Positions 50,101 to 62,351 of a stretch of DNA of 64,000 bases are shown piece after piece (within the stretch, counting starts at the first letter, position 1; each line of letters opens with the position of its first letter). Under the pieces are notes generated by a model, which saw only the letters and a list, made by a program, of their open reading frames with translations, was not told the origin of the DNA and did not search any database. Origin of the DNA: Pseudoscleropodium purum (lineage: Eukaryota > Streptophyta > Bryopsida > Hypnales > Brachytheciaceae); assembly GCA_963969395.1 (NCBI GenBank), contig OZ017799.1:3164501-3228500 (forward strand), written 5' to 3'. A program made the position numbers and the translations under genes.

Positions 50101-51937
50101 CAATAGGCATCAATCCTACAACGATGTAGAAATTTCAATGATTGAGTTTGAAGATTTGACACAATTACAACTTCCTTAATTCTCAAACTATTTTAATTTA
50201 GTTGTTGGATTTGCCGGTGACAAGTTCATTTGCTTTTATCATCCTACGACTTTCTTCATTTCTAAGCCATTTTTTTGTTGTAACCAAAAATTTTATGATT
50301 TTTTGAGGCAAATACTTTCTTCTGAATATTGTGACTAGGGTAATAGGGCCAATTTAGGTAGTGTATGTGGAGGACCAAAAATAGCTTAAGCTCTCAACAC
50401 ACCACCCGGGACCTTTTTTAGGGTAGGAGTAGAGATGTTGGATTGGAAGAATGCACGCAAATGTCAGAATAAATAAATTATATGGTGTAAAAAGAAAAAA
50501 GGTTTCTTCGTCTTCTATCAACAAATGCTAAACCTCAAGCACCACTTGGTCCAAATTGCATATGAAAAGAAAGGTTAAGGGGACAAAGCTTCCAATTGAA
50601 AAAGGTTCTATGCACTTATAGTGCTAGAAAAACACACATGGTGTAGATAGTACAAATGAATTGAGGGCCCATGATTACTTTATTCTCACCCAAAGTCACA
50701 AGTGGTGGCATCATGCTTTCTATTTTTTACTAGACTATGCTTAGTGAATGCTTGGATCATTCACTTTAATTTCAATTTTTTCATAGACCCTATGACTCAT
50801 CTAGCATTTCATATACATGTAATTGGCAAAGGAGATGGTGGCCAACTGGGCCAAGAGAGCAATGTGTTAAAGTAGGAGATCCTAACACATGGCCAACTCT
50901 AAAAGCATCCTTTAATGCAAAGGGTACATTTTGCTTTCTTCAATGCACCACTAGTGTACCTTTTAGGAGGTGCCGTAACTATTTCAACTTCAAAAATTTG
51001 TAACTAATTCCATGAAGCTCCAAAATATATTAAACAACTTGGGTTAAAGTCCAATTCCACTTTTCTTTCAAAGAAAATTTACTGAAAAATATTTCAAGAA
51101 GTTTCACCTCCTCATATTAATTTTCAGCTCTAAAATGGGTGCTTTATGGACCACCTATCTTACACAAAGTTTGCCACTCCAGGTTGACAACCTTGTCGTG
51201 GCAATGATTTTTCAAAGCCAACCAATTCTCTAATTTCACCACTCTATCTCTCTTTTTCTATTTCAAAGAATTTCCATAATCATTGTCACTCCCTATTTAT
51301 CACTGTGCACGGAAGCTCACCACTCTTGACAGCTGCCCAATCTACTAATTTTGCTTAACTTATTCACACACGGTCATATGATCATGAATGACCTCCATAT
51401 GGTAAAGTTCATGATTTAAGTTTCTATGCATTTTTTGGATTTATGTAGCCATCTATGACATTTGTGATTAACCTTGCAAAAGTTGGAAGAGCCCCAAAAT
51501 GCAATATCCACCACTTGTAAATTTATTCAACTAGATTTTTACTATAAAATTTCAAAGTAGGATGATCTAAAAATCAATCACAACCTGATTGCATCCCCTA
51601 GCTAGACCTGATTAAACTATACTCCATCCTAGCTTAGTGAAAATTGTAGTCTACTCACATGGAGATAGATTGAACAAGAAATGGGGCGTGAAAGGATTCA
51701 AATTGGGCTTCAAAATGATAAATGTCATGAATTCTACACTTAGGGAGGGTAGAGTCAAAAAATGTAGGAACTATATGCGATAGAATATAGGGTTTAATAT
51801 ATTCATTCTAAGTAAAATTTGTTAACAAATTATACATATTATGGGGTGCTTTAAAAGTGTGAAACATGATTATATGTATAATACCATAGAATTATGTGAA
51901 CAATACATATAAAATAGCATATAAAAAAAGAGATACT
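47161..51937. other. A+T-rich gene-poor DNA
   Basis: Short frames only. A lysine-rich plus-strand frame at 47775-47957 has no recognisable motif. One copy of dispersed family 3 lies at about 50961-51165. No gene is supported. Confidence 0.5.
50961..51165. repeat. Dispersed repeat family 3, copy 2
   Basis: Runs from ttttaggaggtgcc to accacctatctta. Shares caacttcaaaaatt, aactaattccatgaagctcc, aa(c/t)aacttgg and ccaattccacttttcttt with copy 3, in the same order and orientation. Confidence 0.6.
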
Positions 51938-52725
51938 CACTAGAAAAAAACGAGGGATTTTACAATTACAAAATTCAACTTGTTTTGCAATTGCATAGAA
52001 CGTTTACAACTAGGTGATAATTTAGAGCCCATAGTCGCAATGAACAAGTTGCATTAGTTGCAGTATAGTCACAAGTTCTTTGGTCGTTAGATAGCATGCG
52101 AAGAACTTCAATTGATGTTTGCAACTTACAGATTTGTAGTTTTTAAATTATTAATCTCAATTATTTGTAGATTTCAAAATTTTATATTTACCTTCTTTCT
52201 AAAATTTTGAATTTCAAATCTATCTTTTTCTAGATTTCAAAATTTCAAATGTACCTTCTTCCTAGATTTCAAAAAACACAATTTCATAGATTTTAAAATT
52301 TCTTGAATTTTCATTATTTTATAATTTCTATAGATTGTAGAAATTTACAAATTACAAGTAGCAAAAAAATTAATTGTTTAAGACTACAACAACTTATAGG
52401 TCTTATATGTCCAATCTAATGGTACTCTTTACTGTTGATATGGGACAATTGATATAAGACAAATGGGAATGAAGTTTGAAAGCAACTAGGAAACAACTGT
52501 GATCATTTTAGAGTTGCACTCTTTTCCTAGTTGTTTCCTAATCATTTTTTGGAACTATAGAATGATTGCTTTGCAACTAAAACAATGTATCAATGTTGCA
52601 AAACAACAACATAAAACAATTACATTAGATTTGGTTCTAATAGAGATGATTACAATCACATGATAGTTGTATAGGACATTAATTGCATGGTAGTTGGTTG
52701 TGCTAAACATATTTTTCTTTCAGTG
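51938..52725. mobile_element. Candidate small non-autonomous CACTA element
   Basis: A 788-bp block begins CACTAGAAAAAAACGAGGG and its right end, read inward, begins CACTGAAAGAAAAATATG. Flanks are ACT on the left and ATT on the right, a 3-bp duplication with one mismatch. The left end is very like ordinary plant CACTA termini (CACTA, short A-run, G-rich). No transposase. Ends differ from those of the large CACTA element, so it would belong to another family. Confidence 0.45.
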
Positions 52726-53510
52726 ATTAAAAAAAAAGGAGTGTAAGTTATAGAGGTCCTAAAATTATGAATGGAAATGAAAAATTTGCTTTTCTATTCT
52801 AAATACAATACTTCACAAACAAGCTCAACATCACTCTAGACAAGTATATATTCAATAAAGTAATTCATATCCTATGTGTAGTAACCAATGTCTAGGATCC
52901 AATTATTGGATTGAATTGTTATTGAGAAGACACACGAGGGAAAATATAGTGACCTCTTATGAAATTGTAACTTCTAAAATGTGTTATCAAACAAAGACCT
53001 AGTTTTTACTTAGTATTTGATTTATTCATTTATATTATTCATCGTATTTGCCTTTCTTTCTATGTTTCTTTCTTTGCATATCTATTTTAAACAATACTAA
53101 CAAATTTACTATGCACTTTGACAATTCCAAGGTAATTGTAAAACAATTACTTATAAGTGATATAGGGAACATTTAAAGAACCCAAACAAGAAATTATAAA
53201 TACCAATAGAGTGCCCCCAAATACTAACATTTATCATCATTTAGAAAAATACCATATATTATAATCCATTCTATCAAGTAAATAGCACCCATAAAATAGG
53301 ATGTTATCATAGACCATTGCATTTTCTAAGGAGTGACCTCCTTGAGATTCTATGGATGGGATATGAGGTTAACTAATACATATAGCAAAGGATTCCCTTT
53401 TGTGTTATCACTAGTGGAAAGATGGTCTAGAAGCATCAAGCTGTAATGTTAGAGCTTGGTGCTTATATGATCTTGCTATACCAAACTTTGACACTCTAGT
53501 GGCTGGTGCT
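52726..53510. other. A+T-rich DNA without a gene
   Basis: No frame or repeat recognised. Confidence 0.4.
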
Positions 53511-54444
53511 TTAACACCTAAAGGCTTTAACTACATTTTCACCAAAAATGCTCCAAAATTGCCATTTCTAATGCAAGTACCAAATTTTAGAAAAAAAAAC
53601 ATTTTTGGACCCATATAACCATGGGATCTTGTAGTACACTAGTTTGAAAAGATGTGTGAAATTTAAAAAAAAAAAATTTACTGTGTAGATTACAAGATAT
53701 TAGCGTTTAAACGGACAAAATTCATTTTTTTGGCCTTGTAAAAACTAGGTAGTTGCCATTTATAAGTTCATATTTGTATGAAAAAATGTCCAGAATGGTG
53801 GTTATTCTTCGGACTCATTCTTCAAAGCAAGTTGGCTACATGCTTGAAAATATTTAGATCATTTGGAATTGAACAATATATAGGAAAAAAATAAGAAGTA
53901 GAAAGAAGTAGAGAATGATTCAAAACACTAAATTGTAATGAATTTAATTATGGAATTGAAAAATTCCAATCCTAGTGGTTGTGACCTTGTAATAAACAAT
54001 GTACACCTTGTGCTTTTTTTTTTCTTTCAAGAAATATCAAAAATTGAGCTAAATAAAGGACTTCAAAGTTTATTTTAGAGTAGAGATTCTATAGCTACCC
54101 GAAACTAAATCTCCTTATAACATTCATCTCATTAATCAAAATGGAATAATTGAAATATTTTTACAAAGATATAAATCTATAAAAACAATTCCAAATTTTT
54201 ATTTTTTAATAAAATGATTTTAAATAATTTTTTTGGATTGCCTGCACTTTGCTGAAAATGACATGTCGTACAAAACTTTTGAACTATATAGTCAAAAGCT
54301 ATGAAAATTGTTGTGCCTTAAAGCAACTCCTTGGATACATGTTATGTGAAAGTTTCAAGGAAAAAGAATAAAAATTTCATTCGCAGTGAGCTGCTTCCAA
54401 ATGCTACGATCTTAAAAAAACATATTTAGGGCTTTAAGGGTTAA
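53511..54444. mobile_element. TTAA-ended non-autonomous element, copy B
   Basis: A 934-bp block from TTAACACCTAAAGGCTTTAA to GGGCTTTAAGGGTTAA, only 8 bases longer than copy A at 7029-7954 and in the same orientation. Its first part (caccaaaaatgctccaaaattgcc) parallels caaaaaacactcaaaattgcc of copy A, and its middle matches copy C in the CACTA element. Inverted-repeat ends are imperfect. No frame. Confidence 0.5.
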
Positions 54445-56948
54445 GATGGCTTTTATACTAGTGTACAATCTTGAAGGAATAGTTTTGATATATTCTTGCA
54501 ATAAATTTGGGAGTTACAAAATCTACATTAGTATTTAATCCCTAACTACCTAACCGAACATTTATAGTTGATCCTAAATTTCAAGCTTGTTTTGGTGCAG
54601 GCAATTAAATTCCTTTTACTATTATAAAAAAATTTACGAGCAATATTGAAGGTTAATTATTGGAAGTTTTATTTATTTTTATTGAAAAAGATAAATATTT
54701 GATTTTTGAGAGGTCCTTGAATGCATATATGTACCATTAGTGGAAGAGTAATGCTTGCAAATTTTACTTGATTTCCTAGCTTTGAACAAAGTATTCCCAT
54801 TTCACTTGATTTGAGATCTAAAAAATTGCACTTATCCATTTGCTTTGAAAATGGTCTCAATGGAAAAATGAAAGTGTGTTCATAATTTTCACCATTGAAA
54901 ATTTAAGTATGCAAGTGTTGATTTGGAGTTATTTGCAATTTTTATTTATACAAAAAATTGCAATTCAACAATTGCAAGGTGGATTGTGTAATGAGTTTCA
55001 TAGCTCTTCATTTAAACTTAAGTTTTTAGGAAGTGCATTTTAGTGTACTAAGACAATTTTTAGTTGTTCATGTCACTTCCGATCCAAAAAAATCTTAAAT
55101 GCAAATTTCTCAAACATTGAAGGGAGGGGCAACATACTAAAAATAATAAATATATATACAATCCTCTTGTACAACTTCACAACTCCTATGCAATTTCACA
55201 CTTAAATTTGGTATGCACACTAATAAGCAAGCTCTTTGAACATCTATATGATTAGATTTTTTTTTTTAAAAATTTGCTTCATTGGGGATAATTATAAACC
55301 CATGCTCATTTTCATAGAAAAAACATACTTGAAAAAGCTTCTACACTTAGAAATTTTGGTAATAAGAATTGTTCCTTGTAGATCTACATTTCCCAATGAG
55401 AAGTAAATTATTATTGCTTTGACCACCAATAATATATCTTTTATTTAAAATAAGACCTTAGCAAAATATATGTAAAGTATTTCTTAATCTACCATACTTT
55501 AGCAAAAAAGAATGTGAATCATATGAGTCAAAGGGACCTACCTTAGATATGTTTTTGCCAAATTGGTCATCACAATGTAATCCTCTTGAACCAACAATTT
55601 AATTTGCTTGGCTAGTCTAAAGTAGGGTACTCTAAAAGTGCCCTTGCTCTAAAGGTGACCACTAACACAAATGTACATTTATTTTCTCCATTGTTCCAAT
55701 AATATCCATTTTAGAAGGTGGTTGCTTTCAGAAATTATCACATTTCAACTTCAAAAATTCATTACTAATTCCACAAAGGTTCCAAAATTATGAAACGACT
55801 TGGATTGGATGCCAATTCCACTTTTCTTCCTACAAAAATTAATTAAAAATTGTTTCAAAAAGTTCAGCTTCTTCCCATAGGCAATCAGCTCTTAGAAGGT
55901 CACTTTAAAAGCACACTATCTTAATTATTTCCTATGGAATCAACATTTCTGTTAGTTCAGTATGTGAACACTCCTGCCACTCCATGAGGAGTGCTTTAAT
56001 GTCCTTGATGAAACCCAAAGCAAGCACTAGGTGACATCACCTATTGCAATACAATTAATGTACAATAGCAGTCTTGCAAATCTTCAAAATCTGACATCAG
56101 AAATGCATTCAGAGGGCCATATTTTATCTTAAGGAAACAACACACCCACAAGCATCCCAGTATGGGATGACTACCCATTTCTGACCACTTAAGGAATTCA
56201 GCATAGCTTTTGGATGGGTGTATTCAAGGAAATATTTTCCCGTGTAGGGAAATTTATTTAAGAAGGATTAAAAAAATTGTGAATTTTTTTGGTCAAAATT
56301 GAAAATATTTTGAATTTTTTTCCTGAAGATTTTGTGCAACCTATTTTTGTTATGTAGGTTGTTGTAATTTTGACCATAGGCTTGTTACAAAATTGATGTA
56401 AGTGATAATTGTATACATGCCGTGATCATTCTATGCTTTCAATGTACACTTCTTGGACATTTTTGTAGCTCTTGCAAGTCTTGCTATAAATGAGTTGTAA
56501 TGTAAATAGAGCTATGATTGGAAATAGAGCAACATATACTATGGAAATGGGATGGGGTGGGGGTGGGGTGGGGTTTGGAAATGGGTTGTGTGCTCTAAGC
56601 CTTGATTCTACTATAGGTTAAATCAAAATCAACCCTAGTGTTTCATGCTCGGACTGTGTATTCTTTGGATTAGATCCTTTACGGTTGGTTTAGTATCATG
56701 TAGCAATTAGGTGTGTCCCAACAAAGAAAGCCCAATCACCCAATGCACAATACATTTTTAGGGCCCCTCACGTTTGTGAGATCTCACAGGGAAGGTTGAT
56801 CTCACAAGGTCAACCCTATGAGAATTGTGGGTACTAAATAAAATTCGATTGCCTGGCACTTCACACTGATCGACAATTGAAATTGGCCAAAGCTATGCCT
56901 AGATACTTGTTCTGTTTATGCTGTCAAAACTGTAACTTCACTTAGTTC
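54445..56948. other. Gene-poor DNA downstream of the receptor-like gene
   Basis: A+T-rich with one copy of dispersed family 3 (55709-55924) and a G-rich GGGGTGGGG stretch at about 56552-56575. The last few hundred bases should include the 3' UTR of the receptor-like gene. Confidence 0.5.
55709..55924. repeat. Dispersed repeat family 3, copy 3
   Basis: Shares caacttcaaaaatt, actaattccacaaaggttcc, cgacttgg and ccaattccacttttctt with copy 2. Starts near ttttagaaggtgg and ends near acactatctta. Confidence 0.6.
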
Positions 56949-59900
56949 TCACGGAGAGTTCATAGCCGAGCTGGCGGCTTGAGTCAGGAACTTGGATTGA
57001 ATGTCTTCCAGCTTGCGCACAACTTCAGCGATAGTTGGCCGCAGTGACGGTGATGGTGCACAGCAGCCCATGGCCAGTTTCAGTGCCTGCCCCAAACAAC
57101 ACTACCATTCATTTGGAGACTGCAATCCAGTTATAAAACTCAACACTTCCCCAGAACTGATACAAACTTACAGTCTACGAAGTGGTGTCTTATGAGTGCA
57201 TCTTCGCTTCATGCTTACGATTAACTTAAGCGTAATATCTTATGAGAAGTTTGATTATTACCTCAAGCAGTCCATTCTCTGCTGGCACACAGATACTTGG
57301 TTTCAGCAGCTCCAGATCCAACACATCATACAAGCGCTCCCCAAGAATGGCCGCCTCCACCAGCTCTTGTAGAACGACAATTGTATCACTGCCCGACACT
57401 TTTCCGGGCTTTTGTCCCGTTAGAATCTCAAGCAGCACAATGCCGTAGCTGAAGACATCCATGTGAGTTGAGAGTCTCTTCGAGTTCCTCCACTCTGGAG
57501 CTTTGTACCTGCAAAATCTCAACAGAAAATCAAAAGGGAGAGGATACCTACTGAAACCAAACCATTACGTACGTTAGGGTCGGGACCTGATCCAATCTTC
57601 TATTCACTGACCTGTGTTGTATCTGAAACTAAACCTTGTTACAAATTCTTGCCTAATGTACAACCTCTCGACATGAGAACCTAGGATCTATTTTGAGTAT
57701 ATCTATTTTTAGCACTTTGAAAAATCATAGTTGATTCATAGAGTGTCTAAAACATGCTTGCTAAACCTAGGCTGAATCGTCTGAGGGAACTGAACTAGTT
57801 GTATTCTTGTTTTCTTCTTTTGCGTTGAATTTCACTATTACTTTGAAAAAAAACACCAAAAAACATGCTTGCTAACAGAATCTAAAAAATTCCTTTTGAT
57901 TCCCAACAAGACTGAGTTAAATTGCGGTAGTTTAATGTGGAAGGACATTGAGGTCAAAAAGTACCCAATGAATGATTTTTAAGATTGGTGTAAAAATGAA
58001 GAATGCACCTACTGATCCAAAAATTGAAACATTTTTGATAAAGTACCTTAGTCATTGATCTTGTCCTTTTAGGGTTAAGAATTGAAATCATGCTCAAATG
58101 CTTATTTGGACAATTTTAGTTCTAGTTAGACTTACCTCACTGGCACTTGCTGCCACTTTCAGAGATCCGCTCGCTCTTTGAATGATTGCATAAGAAACTC
58201 ATACATGCTGAAAACTATTTCATCTCTCAAGAGAATTTGGCTCTTGTACCCAAGTGATCTTTAAACCACTCTTATGCTCCAGTGATCTACCCATGAAAGT
58301 ACACTCCATCCTAAAATTCTTAATTATGATGCAAAGTAAATTGAATGAAAGACTCATGAGCATTCAGGAAGCAATACAAGTCAATGTGCTATGGACTTGT
58401 TTTAGGATTTAGGGTTCGAGGTTCGTGCAAGTACCCCTCATCAGCTGCGTTAACGACCGTGCTATTTGTTGCTGCGGGAGTTACGAGGAGATGGAGTCCG
58501 TAAGACGTCAGAAGCGCATTGTGATGTTCATCGACTAAGATGTTGGAAGACTTCAGATTCGCATGCACAAGTGGCTCAAGGTGCAAGTGCGCAACGCCTT
58601 GGGCTATGGCGAGCGCCAGCTTGTGTCGCTGCGGCCAATTCAAGGTGCATTCACCTGCTTACTCCCCTCACACTTGATTAGAACATCGAGAAATTTTAAA
58701 ATCCTGCGCAGTTTTAGGGATTGAATCATTCAGAATTTTGAGGATCCCGCGCAATTTTAGTGCCTAGACATAATTTGGCTGGATTTGAACATCCAGAAAT
58801 TTTAGAATCCTGCGCAGTTTTGTTTTATTAGGCCTAATTTAGTCGATTAGAGAAATTTGAGAATCCCGCGCAATTATTGTGGCTTGACCTAATTGGCTTG
58901 ATTAGAATACCCAGAAATTTTAGCATTGTGGGCAATTTAATGTGGTTAGACCTAATTTGAGATCAGTGTATACCATGAATGATATCAGCGAGAGATTTGC
59001 CAACGACGTGATCGTAGATTAGCAGCTTCTCGTTTTTGCGACTCAAATAATAAGCTCGCAACGGGACGATGCTCGGGTGCTTGACAACGGCCAGTCGCAG
59101 GAGGCCTTGCAGAAACTCGGGCTCCTCTCTTGCGACGTCGTCTTTGAACAAGCTGAGGGACAGCATGTGCTTGTTGCTTGGTAGCCAAGCGCGGTAGTGT
59201 CGGTCATAGCTTGTCTCCTCCACCAACTACGTCAAAACATGTCACATGTAAGCAGACTACCTTGGACCGCACACTTCAAGTTTCAAATGGCCTAGCAAAT
59301 TCATAATTGACGGGAAACTTCCTACAGTTATCGATGATGGAGTCTTCAATCCTTTCACAAAAATTTAGTTCAAGAACCATAAATGTCTTGAGCTTATGAT
59401 GAACGTCCAAAATTTTCATAAAGAGGGTGCTTCCCCTTCACTGCACATTCACCTCACATAGATATTCTCACTTGTACTTGAAGCTGGCGACTCAAGAACG
59501 TTTCTTGCAATTGAACTATAGTCAATTCTTGTGGATAAAATCCATAAGAAGGTAACCAAATTTCTTGCAACGAGAATGAACTTTTCTTGCAGTAGTTTTG
59601 TGCGGTTTGTGCAGAGAAGGAGAAATGTGCGGTCAATGGCATGTCTACCTCATACCATCTTTTTATTTCTGTTTTAGGATTTGAACAGTCGCAGTGACAA
59701 TCATTTGGAGAATAATTGATTTCACCTCACTTGCAGACTTGAGCACGATGTCTTCCGTGAGAGCCCCCCCGACACCCTCATAAAACTGCACTAGCTTCCC
59801 TTGCGGAAACTTCGCCTCGTCATTGCGTGCTTTCTTCAGCAAGCGTATTTTCTTCAGCAACAACATGTACATGGACAACGTGGTCAACTGGAAAATTCCA

Positions 59901-60907
59901 TAAAAAACCAGCACAATGCAGAACGCCACCGCGGTGATGAGCAGCGTGATGGCAGTCGGAGTCATCGTATTTCTGTGTCTTCGGTGCGTCGTCACCATTA
60001 TATGAAAACACGGCGTTGGCAATGGAGGTCCACACAGCCATGGGGAGTTTCCCTCAAACACCCGAGGATTGAATCCTTCCTTGAAGGAAGGAATCGGGCC
60101 CATGAGATGATTCCCGGCAACTGTGAATCCCCGATCAAGGGAGGTACTCAAATTGCTCAGATTCGCAAATTTCATGGGAATCACATACGTAAACTTGTTG
60201 TGACTAAGATCAAGCCAAGAGAGATTTGCGAAGTTTGCAATGAACGGAGGGATGGTTCCCGAGAGGGAGTTTCGACCTAGCGTCAAACTTGTGAGTGCTG
60301 AGCAAGTGGTGCCCGGGCCCCCCAGCGGGAAAGGAATGGAGCCGCTGAAGTTGTTGTTATGCAGCAACAGAGTGGTGAGTTTGGATCCCCTGCAGAGGTT
60401 CCAGATGGACGCAGGGATGGTCCCTGAGAGCGAATTCTGCTCTAGAGAGATGACGCTCAGACTGGGGCTGTTGCCGAGCTCCTTTGGGATGGAGCCCGTG
60501 AGCTTGTTGTTGCCGAGGGTGAGCTCCTTGAGCTCGTAGAGCTTGACGATGGCGGGGCTGAGCGTTCCTGTAAGGCCGGCTGATGGGAGAATCACGCTGG
60601 TGACGACTGCTCCGAGATCAGTTGCGTACGTGAATGTGAGTGTGTAAGACTCTTCCTCGCAATTAAATGGGAAGCTCGCGTCGTGCGACCACGTTACGCC
60701 CCTCCATGTGCACAGCGGGGTGGTGATGTTCCAGCTGCTGAGTACAGGGTGGGTGGGACTATCCAGGGACTCTTTCAGTGCGAAGAGGGTGATGACGTCG
60801 GGTGCTAAGGCAACAGCAGCCGTTGTTGTCGTTGAGGAAACGCAGATTGCAATGAAATTGCAGAATGCCAGAGCTTGGAGTACCTTCAGGTGCCCATACC
60901 TGTCCAT
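56949..60907 (-). CDS. LRR receptor-like protein with a degenerate kinase domain (pseudokinase)
   Basis: Five exons on the minus strand, 59726-60907, 58974-59226, 58435-58654, 57262-57508 and 56949-57086, join in phase to 679 aa. Residues 1 to about 31 form a signal peptide. An LRR N-cap region with a CTWRGV motif follows, then about six leucine-rich repeats (LTGTLSPAI, LTGSIPKEL, LSGTIPASI, FSGSIPFPL, LSGTIPPFI). A transmembrane helix lies at 319-341 with a basic stop-transfer segment. In the kinase-like domain the glycine loop is lost (LVEETSYDRH), the VAIK lysine is not recognisable (LSLSLFK), HRD is HAN (509-511) and DFG is TSYG (528-531). The YKAPEW segment and C-lobe remain. Such LRR pseudokinases act as plasma-membrane co-receptors or scaffolds. 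The frame is fully open, so this is a conserved inactive kinase rather than a broken gene. Start: first ATG before the signal peptide. Confidence 0.92.
58672..58955. repeat. Diverged tandem repeat in the receptor-like gene intron 2
   Basis: About five units of 45-65 bases share gaaattttagaatcctgcgc, (a/c)gcaattttag and a gacctaattt(g/a)g word. Clear starts lie near 58690, 58735, 58800, 58850 and 58912. They fill most of the 319-base intron. Confidence 0.8.
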
Positions 60908-62351
60908 GTTGCAATCGAATTGCCCTACAGACTGTGTAACCTCGAACCTAGTCAAGGTTGCAAATTGGGATCCCAACTTTTTCACTAAGGCATTTGGAAT
61001 TTGTGCTACTGTCAATGGTATGATGTCAATTCAGAGAAGATAATAATAACGACGTTGGAGTGTAATCCTGTTCTAGGAACCCACTGGCAAATTCGTCGTT
61101 GTAGTTTCACCTTGGAGCTGCGCTAAAAACGACTTTCGTGTCCGCAATACCTCTCCACTGCCCATTCCAACTATGACTCCAAGAATGACATAGTATTATT
61201 GTATGACAAGTGTGCTACAGTCAATGATAGTGTGGCAGGCGTGCAGGGTATTTTAACATCTTTTAAGAGAAGGTCGTAGTAAAGAGGTTTAAGTGTACTC
61301 TTGTTCCAGAGACTGGCCCACAACTTGGAGCTTCAGCTTGGAGCTGGCTAACGCCGACTTTCGGATTCGTGACACTTTTGACCATTCTTCGACTTCGTGA
61401 ATGCGACTGTAAGCATGAAAGATGAACTTGAGGGCTCTCAGCACAAGCAGAACTTTGGGTGAGTCAGGTATGATCTACGGATGTGCGCAAGGATATGGTG
61501 AGGATTCGGAGAATTAATCGAGGTGAGATGTGAGGACTCGTGGTAGTAAAGCACTTGAGAGAGTCTGACCTCGTGGTGAAGGTGACCTTCCTCCTGGATC
61601 ACGCGGGGGATCACTTGTGTACTTTAGTACTTTGCCCGTTGAGCCTTTAATGATGCTATACTTGATCAGATTGATCACCTTTAAGATGACTGCTTTGAAA
61701 TACTACTTCCCTTTTCTGGTTTCAGGGGGCAGAACGAGGATTGTATGCCATGGGCAGATTCAACACGAAGCAATTACTAATTTCTCTGGACAATGTGGGG
61801 TTGCAAAAGCTGCAATGAATTGATGTAGAGCTCATATAACAGAATAATCGATCAGTCTATTTTTGTTGCCATCAATAACCACACGAAACCTATGATCCTA
61901 TCTACCTACAGTTGTCTTCGCGTTATGACTACAAGACGTAGTTCAATCGTGCGACAATGTTCTTGGAGGATAGGTACGTGCCACCATACAATTCTCTCAT
62001 TCCTGAGGACATTCTCATGCTCTCTGGAAGACAACTTTGGTTACAATGTGACCCTTTTCCAGACTCAGCAGTGGAAGTCACAGCTAGAATGGAATAATGA
62101 GCTCCGAATCTGTTAGCTGAACTACTTGGTGGATTTGATGGCGAATGCTTCTCATATTCTATCTTCGTAGATACTCATTATGGACATTGTGGAGTATATG
62201 CGTAAGCTGGCGTAGACTTGAAACTTCACTGAGTTGTTGCTCTGAATGGCAATCCTCCTTCTGCTCTGGGAACTGGTTGAAACTCAAATGATCTTTGCGA
62301 GTTCTCTGACAGGGTCTGCACATCTTCTGGAACTCTGATGTCTTCAGAATT
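60908..62351. other. Promoter of the receptor-like gene and 3' flank of the RING gene
   Basis: No supportable coding frame. A diverged tandem duplication lies at about 61005-61165 and 61210-61395, immediately upstream of the receptor-like gene. The right part probably holds the RING gene 3' UTR. Confidence 0.5.
61005..61395. repeat. Diverged tandem duplication upstream of the receptor-like gene
   Basis: Two copies about 205 bases apart share, in order, tgtgctac(t/a)gtcaatg, gagaag, g(g/t)agtgta-(a/c)tc-(c/t)tgttc, cttggagct, acgactttcg/ccgactttcgg and a ccattc word. Moderately diverged. Confidence 0.6.
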
